DNA from: Thermanaeromonas sp. C210
Lineage (GTDB): Bacteria > Bacillota > DSM-521 > Neomoorellales > Neomoorellaceae
DNA length: 64,000 nucleotides
Direction: 5' to 3'
Assembly (NCBI RefSeq): GCF_013167955.1
Contig: NZ_BLWF01000001.1
Location: forward strand, 310,001-374,000
In this document: piece by piece, positions 50,240 to 59,140 of the stretch
How the letters are laid out: each line of letters opens with the position of its first letter
How positions within the stretch are numbered: the stretch's first letter is position 1
Notes under the pieces: model-generated
What the model was told of the DNA's origin: nothing
Seen by the model: only the letters and a program-made list of their open reading frames with translations
Database searches by the model: none
Made by a program: the position numbers and the translations under genes

Positions 50240-51436
50240 TTATCTTGTTGCTCCGGATTTTTCCTCCAGGAAGCGCTCCAGCCGGTCCAGGCCTTCCTTT
50301 ATATTTTCCAGCGAATTGGCATAGGAAATACGCAAATATCCTTCACAATTGCGGCCAAAGTCGATGCCAGGGGTCAGGGCTACCCCCGTCTTTTCTAATA
50401 TTTCCAGGGCAAAGGAGTAAGAGTCCCTTGTGTATTTTTTTACGTTGGCCAGGGCATAAAAAGCTCCGGTGGGTTCTACCTGGGTGGCGATCCCCATGGC
50501 CTTAAGCCTCCCCAGGAGGTAACGACGGCGTGCATCGTAAATCCGGACCATTTCGGCTACGTATTCGTCACATTCCCGCAGGGCGGCAACAGCCGCGGCC
50601 TGCACAAAGGAACCCGCACAGATGAAAAGGTTCTGCTGCAGTTTCTGCAGGGCACGGACGAAGGGAGGCGGGGCGATGACATACCCCAGGCGCCAGCCGG
50701 TCATGGCGTAGAGTTTGGAGAAGCCGTTGATGACAAAGGCGCGGTCGGAGAACTCCAGGATGGTATGCTCCCGGCCTTCGTACACCAGCCCGTGGTATAT
50801 CTCATCCGAAATAATGTAAGGGCCCAGCTCTGAAAGGGCCTTTAAATCGGTCGCGCTAAAGACGGTACCCGTAGGATTGGCGGGGGAATTGACCATGATG
50901 GCTTTGGTTCTAGGGCTTAAATGGGGGCGGATATCTTCGACCCGGTACTTGAAGCCATCTTCTTCCCTCACCGGAACAAAAACCGGCCTACCCTCGGTGT
51001 AACGGACAAAATTGGGATAACAGGCATAATGGGGGTCAGAAAGAATGACTTCGTCCTCTCTTTCCAGAAGCACGCTCAAGGTTAATAACAAAGCCGGTGA
51101 GGTGCCGGAAGTGACCACTATCTGCTCCGGCGATATCTTTACCCCGTATTTCTTGTGGTAGTGACGGGCTATTTCTTCCCTGAGCTCCGGTTTTCCCAGG
51201 CTGTGGGTGTAATGGGTATCACCTTCTTTTAAAGCGCGCCAGGCCGCTTCTTTAATGGGCTCCGGTGTCGGGAAATCGGGTTCCCCGATTTCCAAGTGGA
51301 CGATGTCCGCCCCACGTGCTTCCATTCCCTGGGCTTTTTCCAGGATGTCCATCACAATAAATGGCGGCATTTCCAGGGCTTTACGCGCAATGCCCTTGTC
51401 TTCCTCCTTCAAACCGTCTCCCCCTTCCGGAATCAT
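50240..51436 (-). CDS. PLP-dependent class I aminotransferase
   Basis: This 398-residue fold-type I aminotransferase resembles PatA/AspC-type enzymes. It has H-L-E-I-G-E-P-D-F-P-T-P, S-G-T-S-P-A, N-S-P-A-N-P-T-G, S-D-E-I-Y-H-G-L, the PLP lysine in N-G-F-S-K-L-Y-A-M-T-G-W-R, and a C-terminal R-I-S-Y-A-N. Substrates may be aspartate, aromatic or branched amino acids. The start is ATG 51436 with a GGAG site; an internal TTG nine codons on is possible. AzlCD genes upstream on the same strand hint at branched-chain amino acids. Confidence 0.9.
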   Translation of the reverse strand: MIPEGGDGLKEEDKGIARKALEMPPFIVMDILEKAQGMEARGADIVHLEIGEPDFPTPEPIKEAAWRALKEGDTHYTHSLGKPELREEIARHYHKKYGVKISPEQIVVTSGTSPALLLTLSVLLEREDEVILSDPHYACYPNFVRYTEGRPVFVPVREEDGFKYRVEDIRPHLSPRTKAIMVNSPANPTGTVFSATDLKALSELGPYIISDEIYHGLVYEGREHTILEFSDRAFVINGFSKLYAMTGWRLGYVIAPPPFVRALQKLQQNLFICAGSFVQAAAVAALRECDEYVAEMVRIYDARRRYLLGRLKAMGIATQVEPTGAFYALANVKKYTRDSYSFALEILEKTGVALTPGIDFGRNCEGYLRISYANSLENIKEGLDRLERFLEEKSGATR

Positions 51437-51454
51437 TAGACATAAAACTCCTAC

Positions 51455-51775
51455 CTAGCTCCCCACGTGTTGGAAGACAATCATGGCCAGCATGCCCGAT
51501 AAGATGGTTAGGGCTATACTGTGCGTCTTTAAAGCTACCAGGCTGGTGGGTATGGCTGCCAGGAGGTAGGGATTTCCTGCCAGGGCCAATTTCCCCTCCG
51601 GGAGGAATAAAGCAGGCGCCAGCAGGGCGGCCAGCACGGCCGCAGGGATATAGCCCAGCCAGCGCAAAAATATGTCCGGCAGCCGAACGCGGCTGAGCAG
51701 TACCAGGGGTAACATACGAGGTAGGTAGGTAACTAAGGCCATACCGATAATAACTAGCCAGATGTTTTTATCCAT
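51455..51775 (-). CDS. azlD: AzlD-family branched-chain amino acid export subunit
   Basis: The 106-residue protein has four hydrophobic helices with the family opening (I-I-G-M-A-L-V-T-Y-L-P-R-M-L-P) and F-L-R-W-L-G-Y-I-P-A-A-V-L-A-A-L-L-A-P. AzlD is the small partner of AzlC. The gene overlaps azlC by 22 bases and ends 18 bases before the aminotransferase, so the three form one operon. Confidence 0.93.
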   Translation of the reverse strand: MDKNIWLVIIGMALVTYLPRMLPLVLLSRVRLPDIFLRWLGYIPAAVLAALLAPALFLPEGKLALAGNPYLLAAIPTSLVALKTHSIALTILSGMLAMIVFQHVGS

Positions 51776-52446
51776 GGTTCCAAAGCGACCCCTATGGTAG
51801 CCGCCGCACAGGCGGCCAGGATAATGTTCCAGTTGCCCGGCAAGTGGAGGGCAATGGCAACGGATAAAGATGCGGCGACCCCTGCCACCAGCAGGGTCCT
51901 TTTATCCTTGAGCTGCAGGATAAGTAAGATGATAAACATGGCCGGCAGGGCAAAGTTAAAACCCAAGCGGCCGGGATCTCCGAGGATGTTACCCGTTAAT
52001 CCCCCTAGGAGGGAAGCCAGGACCCAGGAAGAGTGGGAGGCCAGGTGCAGGGCAAAATGATAGAAAAGGCTAGGCTTATGGTGGGCGTAATGGGCCATGG
52101 CCATGGCAAAGGTTTCGTCGGTGATCTCTGCAGAGAGGAGGGCCAGAAGGCCCGGGTGATGGCGGCGGAGATAAGGGGCCAGGGAAGCGCTCATGAGTAG
52201 GTGACGCAGATTAACCAGGAAAACGGTAAAGATTATGGAGGGCGCGGCCGCGCCCCCGGCCAGGAGACTTACGGCGATAAATTGGGCTGAGCCGGCGTAT
52301 ACGAAAAGGGACATAAGCACGGTGTTGAGCAGGTCCAGGCCGGCCTCCCGGGCCAGCACTCCGTAGACGAAGCCCAGGGGCAAATAGCCGAGGACAATGG
52401 GCAAGGCACCCTGCAGGCCTCGTCTGATTTCTTCTCGCCAGTACAC
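51754..52446 (-). CDS. azlC: AzlC-family branched-chain amino acid exporter
   Basis: This 230-residue protein has about six helices and AzlC motifs: L-P-I-V-L-G-Y-L-P-L-G-F-V-Y-G, Y-A-G-S-A-Q-F and L-R-H-L-L-M-S-A-S-L. With AzlD it exports leucine-type amino acids or analogues such as azaleucine. The start is a GTG with GGGAGG upstream. It is the first gene of the azlCD-aminotransferase operon and has its own promoter. Confidence 0.93.
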   Translation of the reverse strand: MYWREEIRRGLQGALPIVLGYLPLGFVYGVLAREAGLDLLNTVLMSLFVYAGSAQFIAVSLLAGGAAAPSIIFTVFLVNLRHLLMSASLAPYLRRHHPGLLALLSAEITDETFAMAMAHYAHHKPSLFYHFALHLASHSSWVLASLLGGLTGNILGDPGRLGFNFALPAMFIILLILQLKDKRTLLVAGVAASLSVAIALHLPGNWNIILAACAAATIGVALEPWIKTSG

Positions 52447-52471
52447 CTCTTCAAGCCTCCCTGCGGCCTAT

Positions 52472-52499
52472 ATTATAATAAGCCCGGGAAGAAAGTCAA
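52472..52499 (-). promoter_or_regulatory. Promoter of the azlCD operon
   Basis: On the minus strand TTGACT (52494-52499) and TATAAT (52472-52477) are separated by 16 bases. The promoter lies about 26 bases upstream of the azlC start. Confidence 0.75.
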
Positions 52500-52570
52500 C
52501 GAAAGGGGTGATGGCGTGGGAACCTTCGGCCGCCGGGAGACGTCCTTATTATTGGAGGTGGTAATGTTAA

Positions 52571-53449
52571 ATGATAAAGAGAATACTTCTTCTCATCTTC
52601 GTTGCCCTGGCGGTGCTGATCTTAACTAGTATCCCTGCTCATGCCCTGGAAGTCGTAGTTCAGGATGAGAAAATCGAATTCGAGGTGGCTCCCCAACTGG
52701 ATAACGGCCGGGCTTTCGTGGCCGTCCGCCCGGTAGCCGCAAAGTTGGGAGCACAGGTGGTCTGGAGCCCCAGCGCGCGGACGGTAACCGTCACCAGGGG
52801 AGATATTAACCTGGTTCTTGCCGTTGGTGGCACTACTGCCTACCTTAACGACCAGCCGGTACAGCTGGAGATACCATCCAGGATCGTGGAAGGCCGTACA
52901 TTAGTACCGGTAAGAATTTTGGCAGAACTACTGGGGGAAAACATCATATGGGATGCAAGCGAGCAGGGCATTTACATAGGGGACCGGGAGCTTCCCTTTG
53001 AGGTCTTAAAAGGTAGTGAGTGGGTGACTCCGGAACCGGTTCAGGGCCAATGGCACCTCTCTGTTGACCTGCCCTATCAGGACTTTGCCGTTATCCAGTC
53101 CCCGGAGGTGAAATTGAGCAAACCTCCGCAGCAAACGGTCTTACCGCCGCCCCAAACAGACTACGAGAAATATCTGGTCCTCTGGGCCTACCTCGGTGAA
53201 GCTCCAACGGGGGGCTATAGCATACATTTCAGCAGCATTCTTCGCCAAGGGGACATCCTTTTGGTGAAGGTTCACCGGGTTTCTCCCGGGCCCGGCCAAA
53301 TCGTTACAGAGGCCTTTACTTATCCGGAAGCGGCCGCTCGTATTGAGCGGGGACTGGTGTCGGGTGTTTCCGGCGGCAGGTTGACCGTCCGCTTCGTGGA
53401 CCAGGATGAAAATCTATTAAAGGAATTAGTGTGCCAGATTAAGGAATAG
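52571..53449 (+). CDS. Exported protein with copper-amine-oxidase-N (stalk) repeats and PrcB-like C-terminus
   Basis: The 292-residue protein begins with a signal peptide (M-I-K-R-I-L-L-L-I-F-V, cleavage after A-H-A). Two stalk-domain halves follow (about 28-140: F-V-A-V-R-P-V-A-A-K-L-G, R-T-L-V-P-V-R-I-L-A-E-L-L-G), a fold common in Clostridial surface proteins. Residues 195-290 resemble PrcB-C (W-A-Y-L-G-E-A-P-T-G-G-Y-S-I-H), an inhibitor-like domain of dentilisin complexes. The ATG has GGAGGTGG. It is likely a cell-surface protein; its target is unknown. Confidence 0.8.
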   Translation: MIKRILLLIFVALAVLILTSIPAHALEVVVQDEKIEFEVAPQLDNGRAFVAVRPVAAKLGAQVVWSPSARTVTVTRGDINLVLAVGGTTAYLNDQPVQLEIPSRIVEGRTLVPVRILAELLGENIIWDASEQGIYIGDRELPFEVLKGSEWVTPEPVQGQWHLSVDLPYQDFAVIQSPEVKLSKPPQQTVLPPPQTDYEKYLVLWAYLGEAPTGGYSIHFSSILRQGDILLVKVHRVSPGPGQIVTEAFTYPEAAARIERGLVSGVSGGRLTVRFVDQDENLLKELVCQIKE

Positions 53450-53671
53450 CAGGCGTGGACCGGTACCGTGGTAAGGCGGTAACAGTTTTAAGGTTTATTA
53501 CTAGGGAACTGCTTTTAGGGCTTGCTCCGGCAATGCGGGGTAGGCCCTAAGCGTATATGGGTACCCCTTGGAGGCCTAAAGGTTTCTTTTTCTCCCTCCA
53601 GCCTAGAGGGCTGGCGGTCCCGGTACCGGTCCAGATAGCGGCTTTGCTCTACTTTATTGCCCTTCTGCGCC

Positions 53672-54436
53672 CTAAAGTCCCAGGCGGGCCTTGAGGGGGC
53701 CGGCCTGGTTGCGGCTGACCGGCACCTCGCTGTGTTGCTTATCGGACAGGATTAAAGTATAAGTGCCGTTAAAAAAGGGGACGATCTCTTTGACCTTGGT
53801 AAGGTTAACGATATAACAGCGGTGGGTCCGGAAAAAGATTTTCGGGTCCAGGCGCGTTAACAGCTCCTTCAGGGTAAACCGGCTGGCATAATGTTCGGCA
53901 AAGGTCTTCAGATAAACGCCGTCGTCCTGAGTGTAGGCGTAGTACAGCTCATCCTGGTCCAAGAGCAGGGTCTTGCCGTCCTTCTCCACGGGGATGCGGT
54001 TCAAGGTGGCCTCGACTCTTTGAGGGGATGGAGCTTCTTTAGCTGGTGCCTGGGGCGGGCCCTGGCCTTGTTCCAGCAGCCTGCGGACTTTATCCAAGGC
54101 CTGGCGCAGGCGCCGCGGTTCAAAGGGCTTCAACAAGTAATCCACCGCGTTTACCTCAAAGGCCTGCAAGGCATACTCTTCATAAGCCGTTACGAAGATA
54201 ACCAGAGGTGGGTTGGGCCTTCCCTGGATGGCCCGCGAAAGCTCCAGGCCGTTCATGCCCGGCATGTTGATGTCCAGGAAGACTACCGTGTAGTCCAACG
54301 CGCTTATTAGGCTTAAGGCCTCCTTGGCATTGGTGGCTTCGCCCACAATTTCTACGTCTTTAAATTCTTGAAGCATAAAGCGCAGCTCCTGCCGCGCGGG
54401 ATATTCGTCATCGACGATTAAAGCCTTCAGCTTCAT
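53672..54436 (-). CDS. lytT: LytTR-family response regulator
   Basis: The 254-residue regulator has a receiver domain (V-D-D-E-Y-P-A-R, phospho-Asp near 55 in V-V-F-L-D-I-N-M-P-G-M-N-G, Lys in L-L-K-P-F-E) and a Pro/Ala linker. The LytTR DNA-binding domain (about 150-250) has F-F-R-T-H-R-C-Y-I-V-N-L. It lies 13 bases after the LytS-like kinase gene on the same strand, a standard pair. Targets are not evident; in relatives such pairs sense carbon sources such as pyruvate or envelope stress. Confidence 0.92.
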   Translation of the reverse strand: MKLKALIVDDEYPARQELRFMLQEFKDVEIVGEATNAKEALSLISALDYTVVFLDINMPGMNGLELSRAIQGRPNPPLVIFVTAYEEYALQAFEVNAVDYLLKPFEPRRLRQALDKVRRLLEQGQGPPQAPAKEAPSPQRVEATLNRIPVEKDGKTLLLDQDELYYAYTQDDGVYLKTFAEHYASRFTLKELLTRLDPKIFFRTHRCYIVNLTKVKEIVPFFNGTYTLILSDKQHSEVPVSRNQAGPLKARLGL

Positions 54437-54449
54437 GATTGTTCACCCC

Positions 54450-55811
54450 TTAGCTGGAATTCGCTGCGCGGTTTGGGGCAAGGAGGGCTTCCCTCGGATC
54501 TTCTGCCGCTTTGGGCAATTGGATGACAGGGACGCGCAAGTATACTTCGGTCCCTTTGTTTACCTCGCTTTTCAGTTTTAACCCGTACTCTGGACCGTAA
54601 AGGCTCTGGAACCGCAGGTTAACATTGCTAAGGCCCACACCGTTGCCCGAACCACAGCCCGGCTTAAGCACCTGGGACAGTCTTTCGGGGGAAATGCCCA
54701 CCCCGTTATCACTCACCGTAATGTGCAGTTCCCCACCCCGCAAGCGGGCCGTGATCTTGACCAACCCCGGTCCGTCTTTAGGCATGAGGCCGTGGTTAAC
54801 GGCGTTTTCTACCAGGGGTTGCAGGCTGAGTACCGGGAGGTGGTAATCGAGCAGTTCGGGAGGTACGTCCTGGATATAGCGAAATTTGTTGCCGAAGCGG
54901 GCCTTCTCCAGGGTAAGGTAATTGCGAACGTAGGCCAGCTCTTCCCTCAAGCTTGTAAAGCTGCTGCGCCGGTTGAGAGTCTGGCGGAAGAGGCCGGCCA
55001 GGCGCACCAAAAGGCGTCGCGCCCGCTCAGGATTGGTACGCACGAAGTTAATTATGGTATTGAGGGTGTTGAAGAAAAAATGAGGATTGATCTGGGCGTT
55101 CAGAGCTTCCAGCCGCGCCTCTACCAGCAGTTCACGCTGTCGATCCAGTTCTGCCAGCTCTATCTGGAGGCTTAACAGCTCCGCCAGGCCGATGGCCAGG
55201 CGTATAACATGGGGAGGGAGCGTACCCTCTTGAGTCTGGTAGAGTTTAAGGGCCCCCACTATTTCGCCGCGGCATTTTAAGGGGACGATGACTGCCGAAG
55301 CCAGGGGACATTCGCAATAATGGTAACGAGGGCAATTAAGGCCCCGGGTAGTATGAACGACCTTGTAGCGGCCCGTCGCCAGGACCTCTTTAGTGGCCTC
55401 GGTCAGGATGCGCTCGCCCGGGGGGTGCTTTTCACAGCCGGCACCCAGGAAGGCCAGCACCCTTTCCCGGTCGGTAATGGCTACAGCCCCTACTTCGGCA
55501 ATGTTCTGGATGATTTCCGCCGTTTTGGCGGCCGTAGCCTCGTTAAGGCCCCGCCGCAGGTAGGGCAGGGTCTGGTGGGCGATCTGGAAGGTAGGGTCCA
55601 CCGGAGGTTCCCCGACCGGTGCGGCCTTTTCCTCTAGAGCGCTGAGGCAGGGCGGAATGAGGTAGCGCAACAGGATAGTTACGGCCACCCCGTTTATCCC
55701 GGCAAAAATAAGGGCGGCAGGCACCCATGGAGTTTTAAGCCAAAGGGAGACCCCCAGGGTTTCGCTTATGGTTAAGGCCAGCGCACCGGCAATGAACACC
55801 AGGGGATGCAT
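54450..55811 (-). CDS. lytS: LytS-like sensor histidine kinase with GAF domain
   Basis: This 453-residue kinase has two N-terminal membrane helices rather than the longer 5TM-LYT region of full LytS. A GAF-like domain follows (about 90-220) with Cys/His-rich C-P-R-Y-H-Y-C-E-C-P. The His-kinase core has Q-I-N-P-H-F-F-F-N-T-L-N-T near 245 and a HATPase domain (about 330-440: L-V-E-N-A-V-N-H-G, D-N-G-V-G-I). The clustered Cys/His in the GAF suggests a metal or cofactor site. It is paired with the LytTR regulator. Confidence 0.9.
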   Translation of the reverse strand: MHPLVFIAGALALTISETLGVSLWLKTPWVPAALIFAGINGVAVTILLRYLIPPCLSALEEKAAPVGEPPVDPTFQIAHQTLPYLRRGLNEATAAKTAEIIQNIAEVGAVAITDRERVLAFLGAGCEKHPPGERILTEATKEVLATGRYKVVHTTRGLNCPRYHYCECPLASAVIVPLKCRGEIVGALKLYQTQEGTLPPHVIRLAIGLAELLSLQIELAELDRQRELLVEARLEALNAQINPHFFFNTLNTIINFVRTNPERARRLLVRLAGLFRQTLNRRSSFTSLREELAYVRNYLTLEKARFGNKFRYIQDVPPELLDYHLPVLSLQPLVENAVNHGLMPKDGPGLVKITARLRGGELHITVSDNGVGISPERLSQVLKPGCGSGNGVGLSNVNLRFQSLYGPEYGLKLKSEVNKGTEVYLRVPVIQLPKAAEDPREALLAPNRAANSS

Positions 55812-55988
55812 ATAGATTCCTCCGCAGGATATTAAAAAATTATGAAAACAGCATCCATTATCTTGTAATTATATGCTACAACCGCCGGCCCATTCTGTCA
55901 ACAAACTTTACTTGTTCCGTCCCCTGCCGGGGAGGAATGAACCGAAGGGAGTGGGAAAGACGGTAACCATCCCCTGGACGGGTGAATA

Positions 55989-55997
55989 CATACAGTA
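55989..55997 (+). promoter_or_regulatory. Sporulation-sigma -10-like element
   Basis: CATACAGTA fits the -10 of sigma-E (CATACA-n-T) and sigma-K (CATA-n3-TA) promoters and lies 35 bases ahead of the YjcZ-like frameshifted gene. No clear -35 was found. Confidence 0.35.
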
Positions 55998-56031
55998 GGT
56001 TAAATACTAACTGGGAATGGAGGAGTAGCAT

Positions 56032-56122
56032 ATGGTCTACACCAGTTTAGGATTCTTGCGCGGCAGGTTCGCCTTTATCCTTGTTCCTGATCCTGATACT
56101 TCTCTTCTTCGGAGACGATTAA
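56032..56122 (+). pseudogene. YjcZ-like small protein gene, frameshifted copy
   Basis: An ATG after GGAGGAG opens T-S-L-G-F-L-R-G-R-F-A-F-I-L, then an extra C near 56081 shifts the frame. With it removed the sequence continues F-L-I-L-I-L-L-F-F-G-D-D and stops at 56122. This is nearly the same helix and tail as the intact gene at 4867. Comparison of the three copies (ATCCTC, ATC-C-TTG, ATCTTG) identifies the inserted base. Read directly, translation runs into unrelated sequence to 56158. It may be a real decay event or a sequence error. Confidence 0.75.
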
Positions 56123-56174
56123 TGGGGCCGGCTTCTTTCCCGAGCGGGATTAAACTTTGAATAAGGGGGCTTCT

Positions 56175-56268
56175 CTAGGGGCGGAGGACTTTTCGGACTG
56201 GGCTTTTTGGCGGCAGGTTTGCTTTTATCTTGTTCCTGATCCTCATTTTGCTCTTCTTTGACAGTTAG
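56175..56268 (+). pseudogene. YjcZ-like gene fragment, third copy
   Basis: G-G-L-F-G-L-G-F in one frame and F-G-G-R-F-A-F-I-L-F-L-I-L-I-L-L-F-F-D-S in another are joined across a T run (56203-56207). No start codon or ribosome-binding site precedes it. It is the second damaged relative of the 4867 gene, immediately behind the first, suggesting an old tandem duplication. A terminator follows at 56313. Confidence 0.6.
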
Positions 56269-56312
56269 TTTACAGGCACTTCCTTTGGGGTTCCTAGGGG
56301 AGCCGAACAAGG

Positions 56313-56364
56313 AACAGCCCTTCTACCGCTGCTCTTATGGGAGAAGGGCTGTTGCCTTTTGTTT
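56313..56364 (+). terminator. Terminator between the small-gene copies and acs
   Basis: AACAGCCCTTCT and AGAAGGGCTGTT form a perfect 12-bp stem with a 17-base loop, followed by GCCTTTTGTTTT on the plus strand. It also separates this unit from the convergent acs gene. Confidence 0.85.
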
Positions 56365-56424
56365 TAGCCTTAAGTTTGTAGAAGGGTCCTGTAGCGGTCG
56401 GTAGGGCGGGCGGCCCTCATACTT

Positions 56425-58368
56425 CTAGGCTTCTTCTCCATACGCCTTTCTAAGATGTTCTACCGTTCCAGGGTCGGCCAGGGTGGAAACATCACCGAGA
56501 GCCCGGCCTTCGGCAATGTCCCTGAGCAGGCGGCGCATGATTTTACCGCTGCGGGTCTTGGGGAGTTCGGAGGTGAAAAAGATTTCTTCCGGACGGGCCA
56601 GGGCTCCAATTATGTTTACGACGTGGTTTTTAAGCTCCTGGGCCAAGTCTGGTGAAGGGGAAACCCCTTCTTTGAGGGTCACAAAGGCCACTATACCCTG
56701 GCCCTTAATGGGGTGGGAACGGCTGATGACCGCGGCTTCGGCCACTGCCTGGTGATCCACCAGGGCGCTCTCCACCTCCATGGTGCCCAGGCGGTGCCCG
56801 GAAACATTAATTACGTCGTCTACTCGGCCCAAGATCCAAAAGTAGCCGTCGGCATCCTTCCGGGCTCCGTCGCCGGTAAAATAGCAACCCGGGATGCGGG
56901 ACCAGTACTGGCTGACATAGCGATCCGGATCACCGTAGATGGTACGCATCATGGCGGGCCAGGGCTTCTTGATAACTAGGTAGCCGCCCTGGTTGGGGGG
57001 TACCGGGTTACCTTTTTCATCCACGACGTCGGCTTTAATGCCCGGGAAGGGCCTGGTGGCTGAACCGGGCTTTAAAGGCGTTTCCCCGGGGAGGGGGCTT
57101 ATCAGGATCATGCCGGTTTCGGTCTGCCACCAAGTATCCACAATGGGGCAACGCTGTCGGCCGATGTGGGTGTAATACCACATCCAGGCTTCCGGGTTGA
57201 TAGGTTCGCCCACGGTTCCCAGCAGACGTAAAGAGGACAAGTCGTGGCGGGCGGGATGGCTGGTACCCCAGCGCATGAATGCCCGTATGGCAGTGGGGGC
57301 GGTGTAGAAAATGGTGACTCCGAACTTTTCTATGATCTGCCAGAAGCGGTCCGGCCGGGGATAATCCGGGGCACCTTCGTACATGAGGACGGTGGCGCCG
57401 TTTGCCAGGGGTCCGTAGACCACGTAGCTGTGGCCGGTGATCCAGCCGATGTCGGCGGTGCACCAGTAGACGTCCTCATCCTTTAAATCTAGAATATAGC
57501 GAGCCGTTGTGGCTACCCCCACCAGATAGCCACCCGTAGTATGAACCACCCCTTTAGGTTTCCCGGTGGTGCCGCTGGTATGCAGGATGAAAAGGGGATC
57601 CTCGGCTTCCATGTGCTCCGGCTCCAGGTAGAGGGGCGCGGTGGCCATCAGCTCATGCCACCACAGATCGCGCCCGGGTTGCATATTTACGGGCTGTCCG
57701 GTACGCTTGGCCACTACCACCCTTTCGATGCTGGGGGTGGATTGGAGGGCGGCATCGGCGTTTTCTTTAAGGGGCACTACCTGACCGCGCCGGAACCCGC
57801 CATCCGCGGTTATTAACACGCGGGAGCCGATATCGTTGATGCGCTCCTGGAGGGCATGGGCACTGAAACCGGCGAAGACCACGTTGTGCACGGCGCCTAT
57901 GCGGGTACAAGCAAGCATGGCAATGGGCAGCTCGGGAATCATGGGAAGATACAGGGTCACGCGGTCACCCCGCCGTACCCCTAGGGAGCGCAGGACGGCG
58001 GCAAACTTGTTTACTTCTCGGTAGAGGTCGCGGTAGGTCAGGACGCAGAAGTCACCCGGCTCCCCTTCCCAGATTAGGGCTGCTTTGTTGCGCCGCCAAG
58101 AAGTTAAGTGCCGGTCCAGACAATTAAAAGATACGTTGAGGGTGCCACCGCTAAACCACCAGGCCCGGGGATAATCCCACTCCAGTACCTTGTCCCAGGG
58201 CTTAAACCACGTTAGGGAGGAAGCGGCCGCGGCCCAGAATTCTTCGGTATCTTTAAGTTCAAAAAGCTTCGACCGGGAGGTGTTGGCCTGCCGGGCAAAA
58301 TCCTCCGGCGGGTGAAACAACCGGTTTTCCCGCAGCAGGGCTTCCAGGGTCTTCCCTTCCTGCTTCAT
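56425..58368 (-). CDS. acs: Acetyl-CoA synthetase (AMP-forming)
   Basis: The 647-residue enzyme activates acetate to acetyl-CoA via acetyl-AMP. It has the AMP-binding P-loop ([14 protein letters not shown]), D-T-W-W-Q-T-E-T-G with the acetate-pocket Trp, and Y-F-T-G-D-G-A. The C-terminal lysine is in [11 protein letters not shown], the residue acetylated for control in relatives. An open frame extends 43 codons further, but the ATG at 58368 follows AAAGGAGG and is the family start. It is monocistronic on the minus strand. Confidence 0.96.
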   Translation of the reverse strand: MKQEGKTLEALLRENRLFHPPEDFARQANTSRSKLFELKDTEEFWAAAASSLTWFKPWDKVLEWDYPRAWWFSGGTLNVSFNCLDRHLTSWRRNKAALIWEGEPGDFCVLTYRDLYREVNKFAAVLRSLGVRRGDRVTLYLPMIPELPIAMLACTRIGAVHNVVFAGFSAHALQERINDIGSRVLITADGGFRRGQVVPLKENADAALQSTPSIERVVVAKRTGQPVNMQPGRDLWWHELMATAPLYLEPEHMEAEDPLFILHTSGTTGKPKGVVHTTGGYLVGVATTARYILDLKDEDVYWCTADIGWITGHSYVVYGPLANGATVLMYEGAPDYPRPDRFWQIIEKFGVTIFYTAPTAIRAFMRWGTSHPARHDLSSLRLLGTVGEPINPEAWMWYYTHIGRQRCPIVDTWWQTETGMILISPLPGETPLKPGSATRPFPGIKADVVDEKGNPVPPNQGGYLVIKKPWPAMMRTIYGDPDRYVSQYWSRIPGCYFTGDGARKDADGYFWILGRVDDVINVSGHRLGTMEVESALVDHQAVAEAAVISRSHPIKGQGIVAFVTLKEGVSPSPDLAQELKNHVVNIIGALARPEEIFFTSELPKTRSGKIMRRLLRDIAEGRALGDVSTLADPGTVEHLRKAYGEEA

Positions 58369-58761
58369 GGAGTCGCCTCCTTTGTAGATATATATGAGAT
58401 GATTAAAAATTGCAATAAGAGTATATGAATAACAATAGTTACATCTCCTTTTCGGGGCCAAGGAGGGAGCAGTCTCGAAGGTGCTCCTGGGGCCCATACG
58501 TATTTACTGGTTATCATAGCAAGCCCCCCGAAGGATGAAAAGTTTTTGGCCGTTAAAAGTAGATTTGGAGGGGTTGAAGGGCATTTTTACCCTCCCAGCG
58601 GTGGCTGGAAGGTATTCGACTCTTTTTGCCGAAAAGAGATAAAAGGTGTGCATAAGGCTAGAGGAAAGTGAGGTATAATGGAAGGTAATGGCAGACCGGT
58701 CCTGATATGGCGAGCGCACGATAAAACATAAGAAATCCGGCTCCATAGGAGGACGTAAGAA
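58369..58761. other. Divergent control region between acs and acpS
   Basis: No gene is supported. An AT-rich stretch upstream of acs (58380-58440) may hold its promoter. A GGAGCA-n10-TGCTCC hairpin lies near 58468-58489. A TATAAT at 58674-58679, without a clear -35, is a candidate start of the acpS operon about 80 bases before its ATG. Confidence 0.4.
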
Positions 58762-59133
58762 ATGCCCCTCGTCGGCATAGATATTATAGAGATTGAGCGC
58801 ATCGAGAAGGCCCTAGACCGACACCCCCGCTTCCTACACCGGGTCTTTACCTCCCGGGAACAGGCCTACTGCGGGGGCCGGAGGCGTCCGGGGGCGTCGC
58901 TGGCTGCACGCTGGGCGGCCAAGGAGGCGGTGTTTAAGGTCCTGGGCTTGGGATGGGGTCAACTGAGGTGGAAGGATGTCGAGATTATCGTCGATGAGCG
59001 CGGCCGACCCCAGGTGGTGCTCCACGGACGGGTAGCAGAAGTCGCTCGGGAAAAGGGGATTGCGGGCATCGACGTGAGCCTTTCCCATCACGGCAGTATG
59101 GCGGTAGCCGTCGCCATAGCGGACAGGAGGTGA
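58762..59133 (+). CDS. acpS: Holo-[acyl-carrier-protein] synthase
   Basis: The 123-residue enzyme transfers phosphopantetheine from CoA to ACP. Mg ligands are D7 in G-I-D-I-I-E and E55 in W-A-A-K-E-A-V-F-K, and the C-terminal S-L-S-H-H motif is present. GGAGGACG precedes the ATG. It heads the conserved Firmicute cluster acpS-nnr-alr-ndoAI-ndoA, seven bases before nnr. Confidence 0.96.
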   Translation: MPLVGIDIIEIERIEKALDRHPRFLHRVFTSREQAYCGGRRRPGASLAARWAAKEAVFKVLGLGWGQLRWKDVEIIVDERGRPQVVLHGRVAEVAREKGIAGIDVSLSHHGSMAVAVAIADRR

Positions 59134-59140
59134 TCGAGGT

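Noticed and set aside
53490-53515. Similarity of TTACTAGGGAACTGCTTTT to the 3' end of the IS1634 transposase gene (around 40168-40190)
   Set aside because: Only about 18 bases match, with an indel and no flanking similarity, so it is not safe to call it an IS remnant.
58504-58746. Minus-strand 80-codon frame between acs and acpS
   Set aside because: There is no start signal, and the composition is unlike a protein; the region is better read as a divergent promoter region.
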